Source: a virus. Taken from it: a DNA stretch of 25,720 nucleotides. Every line of letters begins with the position of its first letter. Positions within the stretch are counted from its first letter, which is position 1. Location of the stretch: the IMG/VR virus record IMGVR_UViG_3300046656_000751, positions 1-25,720 of that record. The stretch is one strand, 5' to 3'. Shown here piece by piece: positions 1-7,867 of the stretch. The position numbers were made by a program, and so were the translations under genes. Below the pieces are notes generated by a model. The model did not search any database and was not told the DNA's origin. It saw only the letters and a program-made list of their open reading frames with translations.

Positions 1-1
1 T

Positions 2-889
2 AATTACAAGTTAGGGAGAAATTACAGCTTAACGATTTCCGGAACGAATTTCCCTCAACCCCTAACGGTCACTCTTCCCTTCACGATTGAATTTGATATC
101 ACAAGAAATACTTTAACCTCGGCTAATGTATGCCAAGTGAGACTTTATAACCTCTCTCAAAAAAATAGGAATCTCTTACGACGAAGCGTCACAACGGGGT
201 ACACTTATCCGATTATTAATATTACTTTAAGAGGAGGGTACGGGAATAATTTACCAATCATCTTCTCAGGCAACGTATCTCAAGCCTGGTCTGTAAGAGA
301 GGGTGTAAACTTCATCACTCAAATGGAATGCTATGACGGAGGGTTCGCCTTCGTGAATAGCCAAATCCCTCCTAACCTAAGCAACATCCCTAAAGATACG
401 CCGTATAAGACCGTTATTCGTAACCTCATTGGAAGCATTAAAGATGTGACTGTGGGTGTGGTAGGTGACTTTAAAGGCTCTACTCCTAAGAATATTACAT
501 TAAATGGGAATACCATGGATGTACTGAGAGACTTAACAGGTGGAGGGTTCTTCATCGATAATGGGATTGGTTACGCACTCACTAATTCTGAATACTCCAT
601 CAAACTAGGCCCCCCCTCAGTGATCAATAAAGATTCAGGATTATTAAATACTCCCATCTTAGAAAATAACTTACTCCGATTTGATATCGAGTTTGAGCCG
701 AATTTAGTGATCGGATCGGCCGTCATGATTGATAGTACGACGCTTGACACCTCGGTCACGTCAAATTTCAATGGGACTTACAAATTAACCTCAGTCAAAC
801 ATCGAGGGATGATCTCGGAAACGGTCTGTGGGGAAGTAGTAACGACGGGCGAATTTTTCTTCCTAAACACTCCGAGACCGGTAGCGTAA
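2..889 (+). CDS. Baseplate hub-like tail protein (5' end outside window)
   Basis: The reading frame is already open at the first bases, so the gene begins before the window; a GTG at 137 is internal and not the real start. 295 residues are visible. The N-terminal visible part has the pattern TIEFDITRNTL...A..CQVRLYNLSQKNR, and the C-terminal part has FNGTYKLTSVKHRGMISE, both of which I associate with hub/tail proteins that precede the spike gene in contractile-tail phages. As a hub it would sit at the centre of the baseplate and carry the spike encoded next (895). Only 5 bases separate the two genes. Assignment rests on remembered pattern plus gene order; a structural comparison with gp44/gpD-type hubs would decide it. 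Confidence 0.7.
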   Translation, partial: NYKLGRNYSLTISGTNFPQPLTVTLPFTIEFDITRNTLTSANVCQVRLYNLSQKNRNLLRRSVTTGYTYPIINITLRGGYGNNLPIIFSGNVSQAWSVREGVNFITQMECYDGGFAFVNSQIPPNLSNIPKDTPYKTVIRNLIGSIKDVTVGVVGDFKGSTPKNITLNGNTMDVLRDLTGGGFFIDNGIGYALTNSEYSIKLGPPSVINKDSGLLNTPILENNLLRFDIEFEPNLVIGSAVMIDSTTLDTSVTSNFNGTYKLTSVKHRGMISETVCGEVVTTGEFFFLNTPRPVA

Positions 890-894
890 CGATT

Positions 895-1686
895 ATGGCA
901 ACTTTATCTAACATAGAACAATCCCTAGTCCCGAGTGAGCCTGAGCTCATTGATCTTTTAAATCTCTTTGAGAAAAAGATAAGACTCAATTTAAATTGCC
1001 ATCACATCGGCACTATCCAATCATTTGATCCATCAGATCAGACCGCATCGGCGACGATTAATTACACAAAGACTTTCTTCACAGTGAATCCCGAGACGGG
1101 GTTGTACATCTCTACCACGCAAGATTTTCCGATTATTAGCCAAGCCCCAGTGATTGTTTTAGGTGGGGCAACTACTGCGTTAACCTTCCCCATTGCAACA
1201 GGGGATGAGTGCTTAGTGCTCTTTAATGACCGGGATCTAGATAATTGGTTCACGGGGGGGACTGGGTCACCTAACGCCACGGCACGCCTCCATTCCTTCT
1301 CGGATGCGCTGATTATTGTGGGCTTAAGATCCATGAATAACAGCTTGGAGAATTATGATTCTATCCGGGCATTACTCAGAGCAGGGGACACGGCAAATTC
1401 AATTACAGCGGTGGGAGTTAACCCTAATAATTCAAAGGTTCTAATCACGAATAAATACCCTGCCAATACGACGACGCTCAATACTTTATTGGCTCAGTTG
1501 ATTGGCAACATTAAGGACCTCGTTACGGCTGTGAATGCCATTACGGTAACGACAACGGTAGTTGTCCCTGCAACTCCCTTTACCGGTCCATTTCCAAGTT
1601 TAACGCCGAATAACTCAGCACAGATTAGCGCTGTAACGACGGCGCTCATGACTACGACAAATGACATAGCGCAGCTATTGGAGTGA
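895..1686 (+). CDS. Baseplate spike protein, gp138 N-terminal-domain type
   Basis: 263 residues. The first ~150 residues fit the OB-fold spike family known as phage protein gp138 N-terminal domain: HHIGTIQSFDPSDQTASATI near residues 36-55, then GDECLVLFNDRDLDNWF (about 103-119) and HSFSDALIIVGLRS (about 133-146). Such proteins form the trimeric membrane-piercing tip analogous to P2 gpV. The C-terminal third is rich in Thr, Ala and Val, as in beta-helical spike tips. It lies between the hub and the gp25-like wedge gene, the usual place. No strong ribosome-binding site is visible before ATG 895, so translation may be coupled to the hub gene. Confidence 0.75.
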   Translation: MATLSNIEQSLVPSEPELIDLLNLFEKKIRLNLNCHHIGTIQSFDPSDQTASATINYTKTFFTVNPETGLYISTTQDFPIISQAPVIVLGGATTALTFPIATGDECLVLFNDRDLDNWFTGGTGSPNATARLHSFSDALIIVGLRSMNNSLENYDSIRALLRAGDTANSITAVGVNPNNSKVLITNKYPANTTTLNTLLAQLIGNIKDLVTAVNAITVTTTVVVPATPFTGPFPSLTPNNSAQISAVTTALMTTTNDIAQLLE

Positions 1687-1713
1687 TTAAAATTTAGGGG
1701 AAGGGGGGGGCTT

Positions 1714-2076
1714 ATGATTGTACGGTCTTTGGATGTGAATGGAGATTGGGAGTTTGGAGCGGGGCTTAATAACTATAAGAGAAATAATCTCGCTGTAGCG
1801 CAAGAAATCCAAACCCGAGTCAGCTCTTTTTTGGGGGATTGTTTTTTCGATATGGGAGCGGGCATTAATTGGTTTTTCTTTTTAAGTAGTAAAGATGAAA
1901 CGGGGTTAAACTTAGCCATCAGCGCCGCCATTCTAAATACTTCGGGCGTTACTGGGATTTCTCAATTAGGATTTAACCTAAGCAGAAATAGGGTTTTTTC
2001 AGTGAGTTATCAGGTGATCACGATCTATTCCGTGACCGGTGGGGATTTTCAATTTGATCTCGGGGGAGCACTTTAA
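1714..2076 (+). CDS. Baseplate wedge protein, gp25/gpW-like
   Basis: 120 residues, the normal size for gp25-like lysozyme-fold wedge subunits that anchor the first sheath disc. The stretch NNLAVAQEIQTRVSSFLGDCFFDMGAGINWF (residues about 25-55) matches the family pattern of a helix followed by a conserved glycine/aspartate turn. Its position directly upstream of the J-like gene is typical. The ribosome-binding region is peculiar: a GGGG and an eight-G tract (1703-1710) sit 3 bases before ATG 1714, so the purine tract itself must act as Shine-Dalgarno. Confidence 0.8.
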   Translation: MIVRSLDVNGDWEFGAGLNNYKRNNLAVAQEIQTRVSSFLGDCFFDMGAGINWFFFLSSKDETGLNLAISAAILNTSGVTGISQLGFNLSRNRVFSVSYQVITIYSVTGGDFQFDLGGAL

Positions 2077-2078
2077 AA

Positions 2079-3767
2079 ATGGCAAATAGCATCGGGCCTC
2101 TTGGCTTAACCACCAATACACAAGCAGAATTATTAGCTAATCTAACTACATTATTTCAAAATATTTATGGCGCGGACATTGTCATCACATCTAATTCCCC
2201 AGATGGACAGCTCATAAATGGATTCATCCAAGTCATCTTAGATGATCAAGATTTATTGACTCAAATCTATAACACCTTTGACCCAGACAACGCTGTGGGT
2301 GTGATCTTAGATCAGAGAGTTGCTATCAATGGGATCCAGAGACAAGCAGGCACTCTTACCGTTACCAACATCACAATCGTAACAAATCAATCCGTGAACC
2401 TTTACGGCTCAGATCAGAGTGTGCAACCGGTCTACACCGTCTCAGATAATGCGGGGAACTTATGGGAATTAGGGACCACGCAGATTGCTGTCCCTACGGG
2501 CACTAACGTCTTTGCATTCCAGTCTGCCGTAACAGGAGCAATTACACCTCTTCCTAATACCTTAACCATCCAAGTCACCATTGTTCTCGGTGTAATCTCT
2601 GTGAATAACCCAACCGCTTATACGACATTGGGAACCAATGAAGAATCGGATGCGGCACTCAAGATTAGACGCCAGAAATCAGTCTCTCAAGCCTCTCAGG
2701 GATATTTGAAGGGATTGCTCGCAGCTTTAGAAAATATCAACGGAGTGACCTCAGCGTTCGTCTATGAGAATGATACGAGTGTCACGGATATCGATGGAGT
2801 ACCGGGGCATACGATTTGGGTGATCATTGCCGGATCTCCTGACAATGTCGATGTAGCAACCGCGATTTATGAGAAACGAAATGCGGGATGTGGGATGTTT
2901 GGCCAGACCTTTTACAATGTGATTCAAGTTAACAGTACTTCATTTACGGTTTATTGGGATTACGTCACTCCTCAGAACCTATTCATCGCCTTCACTGCGA
3001 CGTCCATTGACGGGATCAATCAGCCCGCAATAGCAAATATTAGATCGGGTCTAGTCACTAACTTCGTGCCGGGAGTATTTCAGGAAGTGAATATCAATGA
3101 GATCGCAACTCAGGTGCAGGACATAGACCCTAATACGCTTGTGACGAATTGCGGGTTAAGTAATGGTGGGATGCAGATTGCTACCCTCTCAGGAATAGCA
3201 GCGAGTGGGTCATTTGTTGTGAATTACAATGGCGATACCTCAGCAGCGATTAACTGGAATGACTCGATATCGACGATTCAAAGCAAGGTACAGGCTATCA
3301 CGGGACTCACCTCGGCTCTCGTTACGGGAAGTATTGCGAGTCAGACTTTGAATTTTAATTTATCAGCGATAGTAAATATTTTTGGTCTCATCTACGTTAC
3401 GAGTAATACGTTACAAACAAGCTTAGCAGTGCCGATCACGTTTAGTTTCAATGAGGATTATCAAGATATCTTAACTCCAACGAGTAAGAGTTTACAATTC
3501 GCCATCGCCTCGGGAAATATCATCATCCTTCCCATGATCCTAAGCCCTACGACCTCAACGGTATCGGTTACTCAGAGTGAGACATTTGTGGGGTTGGGGG
3601 GGTATGGAGATTATACATATTCATTATTTATTGATAACTCAGGTGCGACGGTCAATAGCTTGAGTGGGCTTTACACTGCGGGCTCTACGCCTAACGTGAC
3701 AGATACAGTCAAAGTTGTGGATGTATTTGGGAACTCCGCTATAGCAACCATTGCGGTTACCACATGA
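2079..3767 (+). CDS. Baseplate J-like protein with an inserted beta module and Ig-like tail
   Basis: 562 residues. Residues 1-360 are a baseplate J/gp6-like wedge component (DGQLINGFIQVILD, then VILDQRVAINGIQRQAGT, NEESDAALKIRR, and an acidic turn near residue 240). Residues about 370-460 are an extra beta module (SGSFVVNYNG...AAINWNDS...VTGSIASQ), and after it the J sequence resumes (LQFAIASGNIIILPM). Residues about 486-562 are an Ig-like domain ending in SGLYTAGSTPNVTDTVKVVD. The inserted module recurs in the protein at 4558. The stop codon overlaps the ATG of the next gene (ATGA at 3764), so the glycosyltransferase that follows is translationally coupled. The protein should bridge the baseplate wedge and the outer, possibly host-contacting surface. 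Confidence 0.85.
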   Translation: MANSIGPLGLTTNTQAELLANLTTLFQNIYGADIVITSNSPDGQLINGFIQVILDDQDLLTQIYNTFDPDNAVGVILDQRVAINGIQRQAGTLTVTNITIVTNQSVNLYGSDQSVQPVYTVSDNAGNLWELGTTQIAVPTGTNVFAFQSAVTGAITPLPNTLTIQVTIVLGVISVNNPTAYTTLGTNEESDAALKIRRQKSVSQASQGYLKGLLAALENINGVTSAFVYENDTSVTDIDGVPGHTIWVIIAGSPDNVDVATAIYEKRNAGCGMFGQTFYNVIQVNSTSFTVYWDYVTPQNLFIAFTATSIDGINQPAIANIRSGLVTNFVPGVFQEVNINEIATQVQDIDPNTLVTNCGLSNGGMQIATLSGIAASGSFVVNYNGDTSAAINWNDSISTIQSKVQAITGLTSALVTGSIASQTLNFNLSAIVNIFGLIYVTSNTLQTSLAVPITFSFNEDYQDILTPTSKSLQFAIASGNIIILPMILSPTTSTVSVTQSETFVGLGGYGDYTYSLFIDNSGATVNSLSGLYTAGSTPNVTDTVKVVDVFGNSAIATIAVTT

Positions 3768-4561
3768 TCACTTCCTTACAGAGACAAAAGAAGATTGCAG
3801 AGAGTCGCCACAAGAATTTGGGGATTAGTATTACCGCAAATGGAATTGGGGACTCGTTACAATTTTCATCTCTGCCGGAGAACTTTTACAATGTGACGGG
3901 ATCCAAACTAATTGACGTCTCGAAATGTTGGTTCTTTGATCATAACCCCTATGTGGAAAGAGATCAGACACCCGTTAAAGTAACGGAGATGTGGAATTTC
4001 CCAAAAAAATACGAATGGCCTAATGTCAGACATAGCGTTTATATGAGTAACGCTGAGATTCATTTAGCAGTCTTCGGGCTAAGGAATCCAAAATTAATCA
4101 GACCGAGGCTTTATCAATTTGAAGAGTACCCTGCTCATTTGCGTTACAAGATTCTATTCCAGACTCAGGGCAGGAGCCATGGGAAGTTACCGGATCCCAT
4201 CATTGAGCACGTCCTTAAGAAATACAAATACGCGAATTTATATCATATCGGATTGCCCACTGATCCTGATCTAGGGATCCCAAAAATTGTAACGTCTACC
4301 TTATGGGATCTTGCGCGGGAGATATCACAAGCTAAGATGGTCATTTGTCCTGACTCAGGTCCATCATGGATCGGCGCCTGTTATCCCGATGTGTGGGTTA
4401 AAAAAATAAGAACACGCTTCCAAGGAGGGTACTGTGATCCGAAGGATTGGGTACCGCTTGATGTGAAGAATCACCATTCGTTTTGGGATGATCGGTCGAC
4501 TCAAATCTACAATACCTTCGAAGAGGATGTGGGATTCACACTCTCATATAAGAAAATATGA
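3764..4561 (+). CDS. Glycosyltransferase family 9-like (heptosyltransferase fold) inside the baseplate operon
   Basis: 265 residues, shorter than the ~330-350 of classical LPS heptosyltransferases. Two diagnostic regions are visible: a glycine turn NGIGDSLQFSSLPENF at residues 26-41, and the C-terminal donor-site region TLWDLAREISQAKMVICPDS with GPSW at residues 179-202, which is the family's 'fate of the DSG loop'. Known members transfer sugar from a nucleotide donor; the donor and acceptor here cannot be read. It overlaps by ATGA with the gene before (3764) and the gene after (4558), so it is a fully integrated member of the tail operon. It is unusual to find a transferase between the J-like gene and the DUF2612-like gene, and both neighbours share the same beta module, making them conceivable substrates (inference). 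Confidence 0.7.
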   Translation: MITSLQRQKKIAESRHKNLGISITANGIGDSLQFSSLPENFYNVTGSKLIDVSKCWFFDHNPYVERDQTPVKVTEMWNFPKKYEWPNVRHSVYMSNAEIHLAVFGLRNPKLIRPRLYQFEEYPAHLRYKILFQTQGRSHGKLPDPIIEHVLKKYKYANLYHIGLPTDPDLGIPKIVTSTLWDLAREISQAKMVICPDSGPSWIGACYPDVWVKKIRTRFQGGYCDPKDWVPLDVKNHHSFWDDRSTQIYNTFEEDVGFTLSYKKI

Positions 4562-5499
4562 CGACACTTGAGCTAGTCAATTACTATGCCAACTTACTTA
4601 TTTTGCAATATAAGTCTAAACCAAAAGCGTATAGTACTATGCTTGCATGGGCGAGCCAAGCTGTCATGCCGCAAGTCTCTACTCAGCAAATCAGCTTCTC
4701 CGCTGTAGCGGCTTCTGGACAGTTCATTCTCTCTTATGACGGAATGAATACAGCGGCCATCAATTGGAATGATTCCACACCGACTATTGAGAGTACATTG
4801 CAAGCCATAACGGGTTTAGGTTCTGTGACCGTAACCGGTAGCATCGCTACACAAATTTTAACGATCACCTTTACGGGAGTGATCCCCCCCGCATTCTTAC
4901 TTATTTTAGAATCAAGTACGCTTCAGGATGGCGGAAGTAACGACATCACGATCTCTATTGCTGAGACCGATGTGACGTTACCGATTGCGGTACAAGATGC
5001 TTTTAACTTATTAGGACCGTCCCCTGCTGTCGGAGTGCAATTAGATATTCTCGGTAAATACGCAGGAGTCACGCGTACAGGTAACGGATTTAATGGGCAA
5101 CCCATAACGTTAAGTGACGCTGATTTCTTAACCTTCATTAAGATGGCAATCACGACGAATAGTGCCGGTTCCTCTCTCTCAGATATCTCAAATATCTTGT
5201 ATCAATATTTTGGGATGGGGATTTTAGCTTTTGATTATACCGACATGAGATTGGATTACCTGATCAATTCTTCTATTGGGAGTATTCAATTATTAGAATT
5301 ATTCGTTACTGAGAAATTATTGCCAAAGCCGATGGCTGTAGGGATCTCAGTTATTGTAGCACCTGTAATTGATTCTTTTTTTGGCTTCGTGACCTATGAA
5401 GATCCGGTGCAGTCTCCGATAACGAGGCCCTTTAATGATTATGATAATTACCAAACCAATTGGCCTTGGCTGTCATATGTTTATTCTTTCACACCTTAG
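4558..5499 (+). CDS. DUF2612-like baseplate/tail protein with the same inserted beta module
   Basis: 313 residues. The C-terminal half (AVGVQLDILGKYAGVTR near residues 157-173, then LSDADFLTFIKMAITTNSA) fits the DUF2612 family that occupies the gpI-like position linking baseplate to fibres. The N-terminal ~40 residues (YYANLLILQYKSKPKA) also belong to that family. Between them, residues about 44-140 form a module clearly related to the one in the J-like protein: SGQFILSYDG, AAINWNDSTPTIES, VTVTGSIATQ. The two modules share many positions in protein but are diverged in DNA, so the duplication is old or the modules arrived independently. The ATG overlaps the preceding TGA. Confidence 0.7.
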   Translation: MTTLELVNYYANLLILQYKSKPKAYSTMLAWASQAVMPQVSTQQISFSAVAASGQFILSYDGMNTAAINWNDSTPTIESTLQAITGLGSVTVTGSIATQILTITFTGVIPPAFLLILESSTLQDGGSNDITISIAETDVTLPIAVQDAFNLLGPSPAVGVQLDILGKYAGVTRTGNGFNGQPITLSDADFLTFIKMAITTNSAGSSLSDISNILYQYFGMGILAFDYTDMRLDYLINSSIGSIQLLELFVTEKLLPKPMAVGISVIVAPVIDSFFGFVTYEDPVQSPITRPFNDYDNYQTNWPWLSYVYSFTP

Positions 5500-5508
5500 G
5501 AGAAATTT

Positions 5509-6120
5509 ATGAGTGCATTGACTCGTTATACCCAGCAACTTTTTGGATCTTCAGCAGGCAGTAACCAGATGGCCGAGTACGGTAGCTTAGCTGCTGGCAG
5601 CCCTAACCGTTATAACGGCACAACCATCACGCCTGCCATCATCCAAACACTTTCAGAATATTTAGAAGGTTGGTTCGGGGCGGTAGTAGGTCTCAATAGC
5701 CCAGCCATTGAGGATATGAATGCGCTTTGTTATCTCTTCTCCTATCAGATTGCGTATCTCTTAGAGCGCGGTATCCCCGAGTGGGATGTGGGGACAACGT
5801 ACTTCATCGGCGATATCGTCCAGTCAGCAGGCGTACGTTACGCCTCGATAACGAATACGAATGTGGGGAATGCCGTCACGGACGGTGCAAATTGGTTTAC
5901 CGCAACGGACCCCGGCACTCTTACCGTGAACTCACTCCCCTTCACGGCGGGGATGACGTTACCTGCAAATAAGTCGCTCACTTGGCCTAATATGGAAATC
6001 GGAAACGGACAAACAGTCGTCGTCCCAAATAGTGCTAACCTCATCGGGATCACACAAATTACAGTAAGCGGTACGGGAGTATTAACAGCAACGGGCTCTG
6101 GAATTATTAGAGTCATTTAA
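5509..6120 (+). CDS. Tail fibre/collar-like protein with carbohydrate-binding-like segment
   Basis: 203 residues, good Shine-Dalgarno (AGGAG, 7 bases before ATG). Residues 1-85 look like a particle-binding N-terminus (ITPAIIQTLSEYLEGWFGAV then IEDMNALCYLFSYQIAYLLE). Residues about 89-130 (GIPEWDVGTTYFIGDIVQ, then a Tyr-Ala-Ser-hydrophobic strand and a Trp-Phe) resemble the small aromatic carbohydrate-binding fold often found in fibres and chitinases (CBM5/12-like). The C-terminus is a repetitive beta region. The likely role is connecting the baseplate to the distal adhesin encoded next. Identification is by pattern and position only. Confidence 0.55.
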   Translation: MSALTRYTQQLFGSSAGSNQMAEYGSLAAGSPNRYNGTTITPAIIQTLSEYLEGWFGAVVGLNSPAIEDMNALCYLFSYQIAYLLERGIPEWDVGTTYFIGDIVQSAGVRYASITNTNVGNAVTDGANWFTATDPGTLTVNSLPFTAGMTLPANKSLTWPNMEIGNGQTVVVPNSANLIGITQITVSGTGVLTATGSGIIRVI

Positions 6121-6134
6121 TAAGGGGAAATTTT

Positions 6135-6842
6135 ATGGCAGGCGGAACAGTAAGAGCAGATACGATCACAGATTCAGCAGGGACTGGGGCACCTAGTTTT
6201 CCATTCGGGCTGAGCAGCATTGCACCGACGGTTCAGAAGTTTTTATCAGGGTCCAGTACTTATACTACTCCCACGTATTGTAAATATATCCGAGTAAGGA
6301 TGGCAGCAGGAGGGGGCGGCGGTTCCGGTTCCGGTACAGGTGCCTTTACCGCAGCAGGGGATGGGGGTGACACCACATTCGGAGCTCATACCGCATCAAG
6401 AGGGTTCGGTGGAGGCGCTGCAAATACAGCGGGTAACGGAGGTATTGGGGGATCGGGAACTATTGGAGGGGGCGCCTCAGGATCCATCATGTACGGCAAC
6501 GGCGGCGGCGTGGGTGATGCCGCGGTTGCAGGCGTAATCATTGGAGGCCCTGGCGGCGGTAGTGCTACTTTTGGTGGGGGGGCACAAGGTGTTGCCGGAA
6601 ATTCAAACGGTTTTGCTGGCGCTACTAATAGCGGCGGTGGAGGTTCCGGTGCCGGTCTCGATTCAGGCGTCGGTGGGAATGGCGGAGGCGGAGGCGGCTG
6701 CTTAGATATTATAATCCCATCTCCTAGTGCAACCTACTCATACAGTGTAGGCGTCGGCGGTACCGCTGGCACCGCAGGGACGGGGGGGAATACCGGCGGT
6801 ACCGGGGGATCAGGTGTCATTGTTGTGGAAGAGTTCTATTGA
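6135..6842 (+). CDS. Glycine-rich tail adhesin-like protein
   Basis: 235 residues. After an N-terminal ~65 residues ending in a strand typical of fibre tips (QKFLSGSSTYTTPTYCKYIR), residues about 72-205 are extraordinarily glycine-rich with runs such as GGGGGSGSG and GGNGGGGGG, then a closing strand SYSVGVGG...GVIVVEEFY. This is the composition of polyglycine-sandwich adhesins such as the T4-like gp38 tip, which determine receptor specificity. Codons in this region are mostly GGN with several G and GC-rich stretches, unlike neighbours. It ends the tail operon. A plausible receptor-binding tip, but function is inferred from composition. Confidence 0.6.
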   Translation: MAGGTVRADTITDSAGTGAPSFPFGLSSIAPTVQKFLSGSSTYTTPTYCKYIRVRMAAGGGGGSGSGTGAFTAAGDGGDTTFGAHTASRGFGGGAANTAGNGGIGGSGTIGGGASGSIMYGNGGGVGDAAVAGVIIGGPGGGSATFGGGAQGVAGNSNGFAGATNSGGGGSGAGLDSGVGGNGGGGGGCLDIIIPSPSATYSYSVGVGGTAGTAGTGGNTGGTGGSGVIVVEEFY

Positions 6843-6843
6843 T

Positions 6844-7059
6844 ATGACAGACTGGGCTAACTTCTTTGACTGGGCAGCGAAAGGAATTTTGGGGGGGATT
6901 TGCATGTACGGCGTGCATATCCTCTCACAGATGAAAAACTCAATCGACTCGCTCAATGAGAAGGTAGCCCGTATCATTGAGAGAACCGAATGGCATTCCA
7001 AGGAGCTCGAGAAATTAGAAGAGAGAATCATCACCATTGAAAGAAGACAGCCAACGTGA
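6844..7059 (+). CDS. Small membrane protein with C-terminal coiled coil (lysis-block candidate)
   Basis: 71 residues from ATG 6844; a GTG at 6814 would extend it into the previous gene and is less likely, because GGAAGAG lies 10 bases before 6844. Residues about 10-27 (AAKGILGGICMYGVHIL) form one membrane segment; the remainder is a charged heptad-like helix (NEKVARIIERTEWHSKELEKLEERI) predicted to coil. This layout, anchor plus cytosolic or periplasmic coiled coil, is seen in spanin-like and holin-associated phage proteins, and it stands at the start of the exit block. Its stop overlaps the GTG start of the next gene. Exact role unknown. Confidence 0.6.
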   Translation: MTDWANFFDWAAKGILGGICMYGVHILSQMKNSIDSLNEKVARIIERTEWHSKELEKLEERIITIERRQPT

Positions 7060-7514
7060 TCTTGACACGGATTGATAAGAGAGAAGATGGGATTTGGGGG
7101 ATGCTTTACATCCAAGAACGTTTCTCTTACTCCAAACTTTTTTGCTACACGTTAGAGCATAGCTATCCTGTTAATGGAGATTTTCTCCCAAAAATCCCTG
7201 AAGGAAAGTATCTCTGTGTCAAGGGTACACACCGCTTGGAAGGGATGACTCATGACTTTGAGACCTTTGAGGTAACGGGGGTGATAGGTCATACGGGTCT
7301 CTTATTCCATAAAGGAAATTACAATAGTGACTCATCGGGTTGCATCTTAATCGGGCAGGACATAGAGCACATCATTCCTAATCATAAGACGCGCATGTTG
7401 ACCGAGAGTGGGCTTATCTTTTCTCAATTTATGGATTGCCTAAAAGGAATAGAGAAGTTTAACCTAACGATACAAAATCGTTACCAGACAAAAAATCCAA
7501 GGGGGGATTTATGA
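7056..7514 (+). CDS. DUF5675-like protein, possible wall-active enzyme
   Basis: 152 residues, GTG start overlapping the previous stop (GTGA at 7056). The sequence shows a leading small beta domain, PEGKYLCVKGTHRLEG near residues 48-63, and the diagnostic GHTGLLFHKGNYNSDSSGCI with LIG (about residues 78-100), which I recognise as the DUF5675 family common in phages. The His...Ser-x-Gly-Cys arrangement is reminiscent of L,D-transpeptidase active sites, so action on peptidoglycan is possible, but this is inference; the family has no established function that I can cite. It lies where an endolysin is expected, and no other classical endolysin is visible nearby. Confidence 0.65.
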   Translation: MILTRIDKREDGIWGMLYIQERFSYSKLFCYTLEHSYPVNGDFLPKIPEGKYLCVKGTHRLEGMTHDFETFEVTGVIGHTGLLFHKGNYNSDSSGCILIGQDIEHIIPNHKTRMLTESGLIFSQFMDCLKGIEKFNLTIQNRYQTKNPRGDL

Positions 7515-7840
7515 ATCAAGAACTAAAGGCCATGATTGATATTGCATTTGATGCGGTTGCTATCGGCAAAGATGCTATCGGCAAAGACTATTTTGATTTG
7601 ATGAAGGACATCGCCAAAGTTGTAGCTGACACTCCATCTGTGATCATGCACGTAGGTGATCTACTCAGCGAGCTAAAGGGTCTCATCACAGAACCCGGTG
7701 CCTTGGAAGACTTGATTGTCTACGTAGAGCAAAAGTTCTCCGTTGGAAGAGAAAAGGCTGTAGAGATCGTAGATCACGCTCTGAAGGTAACGGATCACGT
7801 ATTAGTTGCTCTGCAACATTCCAAAGTAATCTTTGGTTAA
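7511..7840 (+). CDS. Unknown phage protein, helical
   Basis: 109 residues with a six-G tract and short spacer (GGGGGGATTT) before ATG 7511. Mostly amphipathic helix, with an internal short duplication GKDAIGKD near residues 19-26 and no membrane segment or signal peptide that I can see. The start overlaps the end of the DUF5675-like gene by four bases, suggesting coupled expression in the exit block. I do not recognise the family. A soluble helical protein at this position could be an accessory of lysis or of virion assembly, without evidence for either. Confidence 0.6.
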   Translation: MNQELKAMIDIAFDAVAIGKDAIGKDYFDLMKDIAKVVADTPSVIMHVGDLLSELKGLITEPGALEDLIVYVEQKFSVGREKAVEIVDHALKVTDHVLVALQHSKVIFG

Positions 7841-7867
7841 TTTAATTTAAATTCAGGTTAAAAAATT

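Noticed and set aside
1062-1334. Leftward frame of 90 codons inside the spike gene
   Set aside because: Antisense shadow of a well supported gene without its own signals; the same holds for the other long antisense frames over tail, head and SSB-like genes.
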